A stretch of DNA of 64,000 nt from Microbispora sp. H13382 (lineage in GTDB: Bacteria > Actinomycetota > Actinomycetes > Streptosporangiales > Streptosporangiaceae), in contig NZ_JABBXA010000009.1 of the NCBI RefSeq assembly GCF_014161445.1, positions 186,001 to 250,000 on the forward strand, read 5' to 3'. Both the position numbers and the translations under genes were made by a program. Shown here piece after piece: positions 23,120-30,873 of this stretch (position 1 is the stretch's first letter; each line of letters starts with the position of its first letter). Below the pieces are notes generated by a model, which was given only the letters and a program-made list of their open reading frames with translations, did not search any database and was not told the DNA's origin.

Positions 23120-25404
23120 CTGCTGCCTCTCCTGGACGGCTTCGAGCTGAGGGGGTGGCCGCCGAGCCGGGCGGGGCGCCACATCCACAGCACCACCGCC
23201 ACGAAGGCGATGGCGACCACCACGAAGAAGAGGGCGTACGGGAAGGACCGGCTGCCTTCCGCCGGCTCTTCGAGGGTCGCCGGTTCCACCACCGGAGCGA
23301 TCGTGTCGATGAGGGTCTTCGCGGCCGCCCTGAGGTCGCCCTGGGGGGCGTGCGCGAGGTCCGCTCTCTGGGTGACCTGAAGCAGGTCCTGCCGCATCCC
23401 GTCGCCCGCCGCGTTGTTGACGAGCACGACCAGCCTGCGCCGTGGCAGCGGCAGCTCCTCTGCAGCAAGGCGCTGGTAGCCCTCGTAAGCGCTCACGCTC
23501 TCGGGAACGATCGCGGCGTCGGCGGACCTCTGGGCCAGCAGGTCCGCGATCTTCTGGGCAGACTCGGGGCGCAACTGGACGCCCCGATCACGCAGCGCAT
23601 TCAGCTGCTCCGCGCCGAGGGTGTCGCGAATCAGAACCTCGTCGCCCTTCGCGGGATGGTCGAGGAGCCTTTCGGGCTGCTTGATGTCGTCCCTGACGAG
23701 CAGGACGTCGGGGTCGGTCACCCGCAGGTCCGCCAGTTCGCTGAGGCCCAACGCCTGCAGTTCCCCCCGCACGTCCCCGCCGGAGTACCGGCCGCCGCTG
23801 ATCGCCCGGAGGACGTCGAGGTCGTAGGCGATCGTCACGGCCGGCACGTCGGCGCGCGGCGTGAAGGTCGCGGGATCGAGGGTCTCGACGGCCGGGGCGT
23901 AGCCGTCGCGGCGGAGCATCTCGGCGAAGGCCTCGGCGGCGTACCGCTGGTCCGCGGGCGCCTGCACGACCACCGCCACCGGCGGAGGGGAGAACGTCTC
24001 CGGGGTGGATTCGCCGGCGTCGCCCAGAGTCAGGAAGACGGCCACGACGGACACCACGACGAGCACGGCCGTTCCCCCTAGGGTCACGGCCAGACGCGCT
24101 CGCCGGTTCAGAGTCCGCCAGGTCCACCGGCGCTCGGCCGGTGGCTCGCCCACGAGAGAGGTGAGCATCCGCCGGACGATCTCGGGTGTGCTGGGTGAGC
24201 AGACGAGAGCGTCGGCGACGTCCTGGGTGGACTGCCTCCCCATGTCCTCGGGAGGAAAGGCCGCGTCCACGAGCCGTGCGTAGAGGACGCTCGCGTCACT
24301 ACGGGAGTCGATCACGCTGCGGAAGCAGTTGCGCTGGAGCAGGGCCCGCTGGAGGTGCTGCCGCGCCGTGGGATTCGTGCCCGTGCGAGCCAGTTCCTCG
24401 ACCGCGCCGCGGACGTCCTTGGCGTACATCAGCGCGTCGGCCAGCGCCTCGATGAAGGGGTTCCCCGCGCCGCTGCGGTACGCCACCGTCGTGTCCGCGG
24501 GACCCGCGGACAGGGCGGGAAGGGCGCCAGGCGGGGAGTGATCCGGCACGGGTTCGATCTCGGGCACCGCGCTGCCGGACAGTTCGACCAGTTGGAGTAC
24601 CTTGGGCCGGTCCTTCTCGATCGACAGCGGCTCGGTGTCGCGGGCGAGCCGTGCCACCATCGTCGCCATGGGGACGTCGGACCGTGTGTAGAACTGGTAG
24701 CAGAGTTTCGAGGCCGTCTGGTCGCGGAGGCTCTCGGCCGCGTGTCCCCAGACCACCGTCTGCCCTCCCTCGGGGGCGTACCGCGCGAACGACAGCTTGA
24801 TGGTGTGCTCGCTCGTGCTGCTGGTCCAGGTGGCGGCGGTGAACCTGGTCCGCGTCCCGTACGGCAGCAGCGCCGCGACGGTGTCCACGAACCGCAGCCG
24901 GTCGATCATGGGGACGGCGTCGGCGCCCACCACGCACACCGGCCGGCCGTTCAGCAGCAGCGCCGCCGCCGAGAGCGCGTCCGGCCCGGGAGAGACCGCC
25001 TCCGGGTCGTACGGGGGCACGTCGACGGTCAGCGGAGGCCGCGGCTCCAGCGGCAACGCGGCGAAGGCCGTGTAGAGCGCCGTGTACGACACGGGCCGAT
25101 CGACGAGCTGCTCGTACGGCACGTAGAACCAGCGGGTGTAGGCGATCCTGCGGTTGGCGAAGTCGTGGTGACCGGACCATTCCCGGATCGCCAGGACCAC
25201 ATAGTGGGATATTTCCCCGTTCTCGCTGATCTTCGCGGTCCCGATCGTCACCTGCGGCAGGTCGACGGCGGTGCCCGCGGTGTAACGGTCCCTGAGCTTC
25301 TCGAACACCTCGTGATCGAGTCGTCCGTCGCTCCAGTTCAGTAGACCGTATTCGTCATAGCTGCCGGGTCGCTTGCCCTCCAGCGCCCACTCGAATCCGA
25401 TCAC
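23116..25404 (-). CDS. GTPase-associated protein 1 (GAP1)-like membrane protein with extracytoplasmic domain
   Basis: 762 aa. The N-terminal region (1-150, with IAYTRWFYVPYEQLV) resembles the GAP1-N2 domain. The middle (about 170-290, LLNGRPVCVVGADAVPMIDRLRFVDTVAALLPYGTR) resembles GAP1-M. A helical GAP1-C-like region reaches residue 430. A membrane helix at about 437-461 leads to 260 extracytoplasmic residues that read like a periplasmic-binding fold, and a second helix (721-743) ends in an 18-residue basic tail. GTG at 25404 overlaps the GTPase stop (GTGA). Domain names are from memory of Pfam families defined around bacterial GTPase conflict systems. The role as a membrane-linked regulator of the GTPase is inferred. 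Confidence 0.72.
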   Translation of the reverse strand: MIGFEWALEGKRPGSYDEYGLLNWSDGRLDHEVFEKLRDRYTAGTAVDLPQVTIGTAKISENGEISHYVVLAIREWSGHHDFANRRIAYTRWFYVPYEQLVDRPVSYTALYTAFAALPLEPRPPLTVDVPPYDPEAVSPGPDALSAAALLLNGRPVCVVGADAVPMIDRLRFVDTVAALLPYGTRTRFTAATWTSSTSEHTIKLSFARYAPEGGQTVVWGHAAESLRDQTASKLCYQFYTRSDVPMATMVARLARDTEPLSIEKDRPKVLQLVELSGSAVPEIEPVPDHSPPGALPALSAGPADTTVAYRSGAGNPFIEALADALMYAKDVRGAVEELARTGTNPTARQHLQRALLQRNCFRSVIDSRSDASVLYARLVDAAFPPEDMGRQSTQDVADALVCSPSTPEIVRRMLTSLVGEPPAERRWTWRTLNRRARLAVTLGGTAVLVVVSVVAVFLTLGDAGESTPETFSPPPVAVVVQAPADQRYAAEAFAEMLRRDGYAPAVETLDPATFTPRADVPAVTIAYDLDVLRAISGGRYSGGDVRGELQALGLSELADLRVTDPDVLLVRDDIKQPERLLDHPAKGDEVLIRDTLGAEQLNALRDRGVQLRPESAQKIADLLAQRSADAAIVPESVSAYEGYQRLAAEELPLPRRRLVVLVNNAAGDGMRQDLLQVTQRADLAHAPQGDLRAAAKTLIDTIAPVVEPATLEEPAEGSRSFPYALFFVVVAIAFVAVVLWMWRPARLGGHPLSSKPSRRGSR

Positions 25405-26399
25405 CGGGAGCCGCCGGAGGCGAGGCGCTGCCCGAGCCACAGCATGGGCTCGACGACGTTGATGGGATGGACCTGTCCCCGGATGCGCAGGTCCTTGCCC
25501 GCCTCGGGCAGCAGGTTCTGGTAGTCGTGCCAGTCGAACGTCTTGGTCTGCGGCCGTACGAAGAAGCCGATCGACGAGGTGACGAAGAACTCGACGCGGG
25601 TGCGGTCGAAGAACTGGTCCAGGGCGTTGACGACCATGTCCGCGTTGCCGCTCGCGGACACCTCGCACAGTGCCCGGAACAGGTCCCGGGCGTCCTCGCT
25701 GCTCACGCGGGGAAATCCGTACTCGTCGTCCGGCGCGGGGTCGAGCAGGTTCAGTTTCTCCGCGGTCTCGAGCACGCGGGGGTCGTCGAACTTGGTGATG
25801 CAGACGGCGACGTGATGGGGAAGCTTCCCGTCCCGGAGTTCGCCGGTCTCCAGCATCTTCTCGGCCAGGCGGGTGAGCGGCGGGTGCAGGTGATTGAAGG
25901 CGTCACCGAGCTCGAACTCCCGGATGGGGTCGAAAAGGAAGACCAGGCCCCGGCTCTTCACCAGGTTGTCCATCAGGCGTCGTCGCGGGTCGTCGACGCC
26001 CCCCGAGCCGTTCCCCGTACGGAGGGGGGCCGCGCTGAACAGACCCCCGGGCGCGTCGACCATGCTGATGCCGATCTTCAGCGGCGGGGCGGGCCGGAGC
26101 CTGCGCCACCACCGGCGCTTGTGCCGCTCGGTCGGCCCGACCAGCGTCCAGCGGTAGTGCTCCAGGCTCTGGCTCGCCTCGGGGAAGACTCTTCCGCTCG
26201 ACAGCGCGTTCGTTCTCTCGATGAGGTAGTCGGACGAGGCGGCGTCGGAGCCGATGATCTTCCAGTCGTCCTTCCGTCGCATCAGCGCGATGTTCAGGGC
26301 GGCCAGAAGCGTGGTCTTGCCGCTGCCGGGGGCGCCCCACATGGCGATGTCGTGTGCCGGTGGTCCCGGCGCCGGATCGGACTGCATGCCTGGTCTCAC
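25401..26399 (-). CDS. P-loop GTPase (TRAFAC-type) of the GAP1 system
   Basis: 332 aa. G1/Walker A is WGAPGSGKTTLLAAL near residues 21-35. The G3-like motif is ISMVDAPGGLF, and a G4-like motif is VCITKFDDPRV, which supports a GTPase. A basic stretch HKRRWWRRLRP lies between G1 and G3. No membrane segment. GTG at 26399 overlaps the previous stop (GTGA) as elsewhere in this operon; an ATG at 26387 is the alternative start. Such GTPases occur beside GAP1 proteins and vWA-like proteins and are proposed switches in bacterial conflict systems (general knowledge). No nuclease or toxin domain is fused to it here. Confidence 0.8.
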   Translation of the reverse strand: MRPGMQSDPAPGPPAHDIAMWGAPGSGKTTLLAALNIALMRRKDDWKIIGSDAASSDYLIERTNALSSGRVFPEASQSLEHYRWTLVGPTERHKRRWWRRLRPAPPLKIGISMVDAPGGLFSAAPLRTGNGSGGVDDPRRRLMDNLVKSRGLVFLFDPIREFELGDAFNHLHPPLTRLAEKMLETGELRDGKLPHHVAVCITKFDDPRVLETAEKLNLLDPAPDDEYGFPRVSSEDARDLFRALCEVSASGNADMVVNALDQFFDRTRVEFFVTSSIGFFVRPQTKTFDWHDYQNLLPEAGKDLRIRGQVHPINVVEPMLWLGQRLASGGSR

Positions 26400-27820
26400 T
26401 CCGTCTCGTCGAGGAGGGGGAACGGGATGGGGAGGGCGGCGGGCGCACTCAGCCCCAGATCGGTGGCCAGCCCCCGGATGTCGAGGGCGTCGAGATGCGC
26501 GACGGCGTCCGCGCCGAGCTGACGCCAGGCCGGGTGCGCGGAGGCGTCCCGGCGGTCGCAGATCGCGGCGAGCAGGGTGTCCGGCCGGCGCTGGACGCGA
26601 CTCAGGAGTGACTGCCAGTCGTGCGGGTGCGGGCAGGGCAGGATCAACGACCGGTTCGCGCGCACCGGATGCGGCGGGCGGTCGCCGACTGTGAGCAGGA
26701 CCGTGCGCATGTGCTCCGACGTCGAGAGCCGACGGGCCACGGCGTCCAGCATGTCCTCCAGCTGGGCGGCGTGCGGGTAGTAGGGATAGCCCTCGGTGAT
26801 CGCGCCGCGCTCCTCCAGCGGCTCCAGAGCGGCGAGGGCGTGCTCGGGCGCGACCTGCCAGGCGGCGACCTCCACCGGATGCTCTCCTTGCGACCGGTCG
26901 TCGTAGGAGTGCGCGCCGTACGCCACGAGGGAGACCCGTAGGAGGCCGGCGAGCTCGGCGGACAGGAAACTGACCACCTGGCGCACCCGGCTCAGTCGCT
27001 CCTCCACCTTGGCGTCGGGCCCGCACACCTCCACCGCGCAGATCAGATGCGCCGGCCCGGTCCGGGGCGGCAGCTGTGACGGCGCCGCGGCGACGAGGTC
27101 GCTCCAGTCGCGCGGGTCACGGGTCAGCTCGCCCAGGCCGGTGAACCGCACCTTTCCCGGCCGCATCAGCTCGGCCGTCAGCAGGTAACGCCCAGGGGTG
27201 AGCCTGGCGCTGTGCACCGACAGCAGCCGGGGCTCCCGGCCCTGCCAGGTGACCACGGCGAACGCGGTGCCGTACTCGTCGCCGGGCTCGCAGCGGACGG
27301 TCACCTCGGCCCGGGTGCCGGGGACGGCGCCGATCGGGAACAGCTGCTTGCTCCCCAGCCGCAGTCGCCCGCTCGGGTGGTCGGCACGCATCACGACCAG
27401 GTCGTACGACCGAGACAGCGGGTCGGAGGCCAGGACGTCCTCGACGATCGCGGTGACCGGCCCGTCGACGGGGTGGACGGCGGCGGGCCGCTCCTCGCTC
27501 AGCCAGCCGAGCACACGGCTCGCCTCCGCGCCGTCCGGAAACGAGCAGACGAGGACGACCTCGTCGGCGGACGGCAGGTCGGCGGCCCGGAGCACGGCCT
27601 GCCGGGGGGACTCGTCCCCCCACCCGTGCTCGGAGGTCAGGTCGCCCCACGACAGCGACCAGTAGTGGCAGCGAGGCCTGCCGTTGTCGTCCCGGTGGAT
27701 CCGGAAGACGGTCATCGCGTCGGCTGCGACCTCGACGATCGTGAGGCGGCCGGTGGCGGTGAGCCCCGCAACGGCCCGGGCGACGGCCTTGCGAAGCAGA
27801 GCCTTGTCGGGCTCTGGCAC
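26396..27820 (-). CDS. Degenerate vWA-like protein, first gene of the GTPase operon
   Basis: 474 aa, soluble. The centre and C terminus (about 255-420) have the alternating pattern of a von Willebrand A fold: AHLICAVEVCG in place of the MIDAS strand, LLRVSLVAYGAHSYDDR, MRTVLLTVGDRPPHP, and a C-terminal LLAAICDRR. The DxSxS metal motif is missing, so metal binding is doubtful. The N-terminal half has beta-rich segments (AVVTWQGREPRLLSVHS) with no name I can give. GTG start at 27820 with CCGGAGG upstream. The stop overlaps the GTPase gene. Likely an adaptor between the GTPase and other partners (inference). Confidence 0.6.
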   Translation of the reverse strand: MPEPDKALLRKAVARAVAGLTATGRLTIVEVAADAMTVFRIHRDDNGRPRCHYWSLSWGDLTSEHGWGDESPRQAVLRAADLPSADEVVLVCSFPDGAEASRVLGWLSEERPAAVHPVDGPVTAIVEDVLASDPLSRSYDLVVMRADHPSGRLRLGSKQLFPIGAVPGTRAEVTVRCEPGDEYGTAFAVVTWQGREPRLLSVHSARLTPGRYLLTAELMRPGKVRFTGLGELTRDPRDWSDLVAAAPSQLPPRTGPAHLICAVEVCGPDAKVEERLSRVRQVVSFLSAELAGLLRVSLVAYGAHSYDDRSQGEHPVEVAAWQVAPEHALAALEPLEERGAITEGYPYYPHAAQLEDMLDAVARRLSTSEHMRTVLLTVGDRPPHPVRANRSLILPCPHPHDWQSLLSRVQRRPDTLLAAICDRRDASAHPAWRQLGADAVAHLDALDIRGLATDLGLSAPAALPIPFPLLDETE

Positions 27821-27839
27821 GAATCCTCCGGTTATCGTC

Positions 27840-27869
27840 CTATTCGTCGCCCACGTCCCTTTATGTCAA
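27840..27869 (-). promoter_or_regulatory. Candidate promoter of the GTPase operon
   Basis: A perfect TTGACA on the minus strand (27864-27869) is followed after 18 bases by GAATAG (27840-27845), a weak -10. The first gene starts at 27820. The whole divergent gap 27821-28047 is AT-richer than the surrounding DNA and must hold promoters for both directions. No convincing pair was found for the rightward genes; TACGAT near 27970 is a possible -10. Confidence 0.4.
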
Positions 27870-28047
27870 GTCCACAACTACGAAGAGACGACTTGTCATA
27901 ACGCTAGGCTTCTTGTTGTGTCGTTGCGTCGAATCATTGTCAGTTTCCCGCAATCTCACGACCGGGATCTACGATAGCCCGCGTCGCGTGCGTTATGCCA
28001 CGTCGCAATATGGCGCTCCAGGTGGGGCCGCGTAGGCGAGGAGAAAC

Positions 28048-29436
28048 ATGAGACGGTTTCTGATTGCGCTGTCCGGAGCGCGGCCGGAGGTGCTCGAACG
28101 GTGCCCGACGGAGTACGGGAAGTTCGAGGGCATCGGCGGCGCCGTGCTCACCACGGCCGTCCTCGCGGTCGTCTCGATGACGTTCGCCCTGAACAGCGCC
28201 CTGGGCGTCAACGTCGTCCTGGCGGTCATCGCGGCGCTTGTCTGGGGCCTGATGATCCTAAGCCTCGACCGCTGGCTGGTCACCACGATGCGGGCGGACG
28301 CCCCGCGCCGCTGGCCGCTGGCCGTTCCGCGCGTTCTCATGGCACTCCTGCTCGGTTTCGTCATCTCCACGCCATTGGTGCTGCAGATTTTCCGGTCCGA
28401 GATAGATGCTCAAATCGTGCAAATCAAGCAGCGGCGTGCGGACGTGTTCGTCGCGCAGCAGCAGCAGGGCAACGTCGGCAAGGACGTCGGCCAGCTCCGC
28501 AAGGAGGTGGCGGATCTGGAGAAGGTCATTTCCTCCGGTGGCGACGTGCCCATCGACACCGAGCAGGACCCGGGCGTCAAGGCGTTGACCGTCGAGCGCG
28601 CCAGACAGCAGAAACTGGCCGACAAGCACTACGACGAGTGGCAGTGCCAGTTGTACGGAGGGCCCTCGTGCCCGAAGAAGGGCGACGGTCCTCTCGCGCA
28701 GGACAGCCGGCGCGCGTACGAGAAGGACAAGCGGCGGATCGACCTGATCAACCGGCAGATCGAGAACCGCAAGCGGGAGTTGAGCGCGAGTAGCGAGGAG
28801 GCCAAGCAGGCCCGCCTCGCCAGCGCGCAGGAGGCCCTGCCCAAGGCGAAGGCGCAGCTCGACGCGGGGATCAAACGGCAGGCGGACCTCCAGGCGTCCT
28901 TCGACGCCGAGAATATGGCGACCAACGGCCTGCTCATCCGCATCCAGGCGCTCAACGAGGTGACCGGCAAGGACGCCAGCCTCAGCGTCACCCGCCTGCT
29001 GCTGTTCCTGTTGTTCCTCCTCATCGAGTGCCTGCCGATCGCGGTCAAGCTGATGCAGCGGCCGGGCAACTACGAGAAGGTCCTCGCGCTGGCCGAGAAG
29101 CACGAGTTCCGGGACGCGCGGGGCACTTTCGCCTCGTCCGGCACGTCCGGTCCGGGGACGTCCGTCCCGCCCTCGGCCCGCTCCCAGGACGTCTGGCGCA
29201 TCTGGTCCCGTACGGGCGAAACGGGCCCCCAGCCGGTCGTGACCATTCCCGAGGGCGGCGCGCCGTACCCGGCGGGCCCGACCGGCACCCGCGCGGAGAC
29301 CGTCGGCGAGACCGACGTGTACGACTCGCTGGAGGACCAGGAGCTGAGACGGATGCCGGACGACAGGACCATGCGGGTGCCGCGGACCGGCGCCGAACGC
29401 CACGGGGGAGTCGAGCTGCTGCCCGATGACGACTGA
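28048..29436 (+). CDS. DUF4407-family membrane coiled-coil protein
   Basis: 462 aa. Helices lie at about 32-50, 52-75 and 92-112, and again at 313-333. Between them is a 200-residue charged region with strong coiled-coil character (QLRKEVADLEKVI, RRIDLINRQIENRKRELSASSEEAKQA). This is the DUF4407 layout. The C-terminal 100 residues are disordered and Pro/Gly/Ser-rich and then acidic. ATG at 28048 follows GAGGAG. It overlaps the kinase gene by 11 bases. Function unknown in the family. The tail could be a substrate of the coupled kinase (inference). Confidence 0.85.
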   Translation: MRRFLIALSGARPEVLERCPTEYGKFEGIGGAVLTTAVLAVVSMTFALNSALGVNVVLAVIAALVWGLMILSLDRWLVTTMRADAPRRWPLAVPRVLMALLLGFVISTPLVLQIFRSEIDAQIVQIKQRRADVFVAQQQQGNVGKDVGQLRKEVADLEKVISSGGDVPIDTEQDPGVKALTVERARQQKLADKHYDEWQCQLYGGPSCPKKGDGPLAQDSRRAYEKDKRRIDLINRQIENRKRELSASSEEAKQARLASAQEALPKAKAQLDAGIKRQADLQASFDAENMATNGLLIRIQALNEVTGKDASLSVTRLLLFLLFLLIECLPIAVKLMQRPGNYEKVLALAEKHEFRDARGTFASSGTSGPGTSVPPSARSQDVWRIWSRTGETGPQPVVTIPEGGAPYPAGPTGTRAETVGETDVYDSLEDQELRRMPDDRTMRVPRTGAERHGGVELLPDDD

Positions 29437-30820
29437 CGCTCCCATGGCGAGCCCCGGGCGGATGATCAGAGACCGTTACGAGCTGAGGTCCCAGCTCGGC
29501 CGTGGCGGCATGGGCACGGTCTGGCTCGCGAAGGACAGGATGCTCGGCCGGCTCGTCGCGCTCAAGGAAATCGCCCTGACGCCGTACGGGGAGAGGATCG
29601 AGGTCCAGCGGGCGAGGGCTCTGCGGGAGGCTCGGTCCCTGGCCCGGATCGGGCATCCCGCGATCGCCGGGATCTACGACGTCTTCGAGGAGGGCGGCTC
29701 GCCGTGGATCGTCATGGTCTACGTCGAGGGCGGCTCCCTGGACGACCTGATGCGGCGGCGGCGGTTGTCCGAGGGCGAGATCGCCACCATGGGACGCGAG
29801 GTGCTGGCCGGGCTGACGGCCGCGCACGCAGCGCACGTGCTGCACCGCGACGTCAAGCCGGCCAACATCGTCGTGGGGCATGACGGCAGGGCGGTTCTGG
29901 TCGACTTCGGCATCGCCCACATCGTCGGCGAGAGCGGGCTCACCTCGCGCAGCACCCTGCTCGGCACCACGGAGTTCATGGCGCCGGAGCGGGTCGACGG
30001 GCGAGCGGTGGGACCGGCCGCCGATCTGTGGTCGCTCGGAGTCACGTTCTTCTGCGCGCTGGAAGGCTACTCGCCCTTCCGGCGGGACAACCCCTACGCG
30101 ACCGTGCACGCCGTCTGCAGCGAAGGACTTCCGCGGCCTCGCCGCCCCGGGCCGTTGTACGACGTGATCGCCGGGCTGCTCAGGAAGGACCCCGGCCTCC
30201 GGATGGGGGCGGCCGAACTCGACCGCCGGTTGACGGCGATCCTCGCGCCGCCGCGGTCCACGCCGCCGAGGCGGCCGCCGCACTCACCGCCACAGACACC
30301 GCAGCAGCCGCCGCCGTCGTCACCGCGCGTGTCGCCGCGCGGTTCTTCTCCACACAGCTCTTCTCCGCGCGGCTCTTCTCCGCACAGCGCCGCCGCGGCG
30401 CTGGCCGCGATGCCGCCCGGTGCGGCCGGACAGGCGTTGGACGCCATGGCGGGCGATCCCTCCCGGGCGGCCGAGGTGCTGGCCCTGCTGCCGCCCGGCC
30501 AGGCAGGGCGGGTGATCGGTCACATGACCGCGGCGGGAGCGGCCGCGCTGCTGCGGCAGATGCGGGCGAGCCGGGGCGCGAGCATCCTGGCGGACGTGGC
30601 CGATCGGGTCGCCGCGGACATCCTCAACGCGCTCGGCGTCACGCCCGCCGCGGTCCGGCTGGTCGAGGCGATGACGACCCGGCGGGCCCGGCAGGTGCTG
30701 GAGTACGTGCCCCCGCCTGTCACCGCGGCCCTGCTCCGGGCGACCACCGACGGCCGCGCCGAGCGCCTTCTGGCCGGGCTCAGCCCCGCCGTACGCGCCC
30801 AGATCGCCACCGCCGGCTGA
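29426..30820 (+). CDS. Ser/Thr protein kinase fused to MgtE_N-like repeats
   Basis: 464 aa. Kinase domain 12-270: Gly loop LGRGGMGTVW, VALKEI lysine, catalytic HRDVKPANIV, VDFGIAH, and an activation segment with SRSTLLGTTEFMAPE. A Pro/Ser linker (275-320, with PRGSSPHSS repeats) leads to about 140 residues of short helical repeats (LAAMPPGAAGQALDAM, LALLPPGQAGRVIGHM, LLRQMRASRGASIL). These read like the superhelical N domain of MgtE and FliG. There is no transmembrane helix and no PASTA repeats, unlike PknB. ATG at 29426 lies inside the DUF4407 gene; an ATG at 29444 is also possible. Ends at a strong terminator. Confidence 0.85.
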   Translation: MTTDAPMASPGRMIRDRYELRSQLGRGGMGTVWLAKDRMLGRLVALKEIALTPYGERIEVQRARALREARSLARIGHPAIAGIYDVFEEGGSPWIVMVYVEGGSLDDLMRRRRLSEGEIATMGREVLAGLTAAHAAHVLHRDVKPANIVVGHDGRAVLVDFGIAHIVGESGLTSRSTLLGTTEFMAPERVDGRAVGPAADLWSLGVTFFCALEGYSPFRRDNPYATVHAVCSEGLPRPRRPGPLYDVIAGLLRKDPGLRMGAAELDRRLTAILAPPRSTPPRRPPHSPPQTPQQPPPSSPRVSPRGSSPHSSSPRGSSPHSAAAALAAMPPGAAGQALDAMAGDPSRAAEVLALLPPGQAGRVIGHMTAAGAAALLRQMRASRGASILADVADRVAADILNALGVTPAAVRLVEAMTTRRARQVLEYVPPPVTAALLRATTDGRAERLLAGLSPAVRAQIATAG

Positions 30821-30832
30821 ACCCGTGGACGA

Positions 30833-30864
30833 GGGCCCGGCGGACTTCGCTGTCCGCCGGGCCC
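30833..30864. terminator. Bidirectional terminator between kinase and subtilase genes
   Basis: GGGCCCGGCGGAC (30833-30845) and GTCCGCCGGGCCC (30852-30864) form a perfect 13-bp stem with loop TTCGCT. It is 13 bases after the kinase stop and 10 before the end of the convergent subtilase gene. No T-run follows, as is common in actinobacteria. Confidence 0.7.
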
Positions 30865-30873
30865 CGGGAATCC

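Noticed and set aside
20805-30820. Integrative element with att sites at tRNA-Tyr
   Set aside because: No second copy of the tRNA 3' end and no integrase or excisionase gene are seen in the window.
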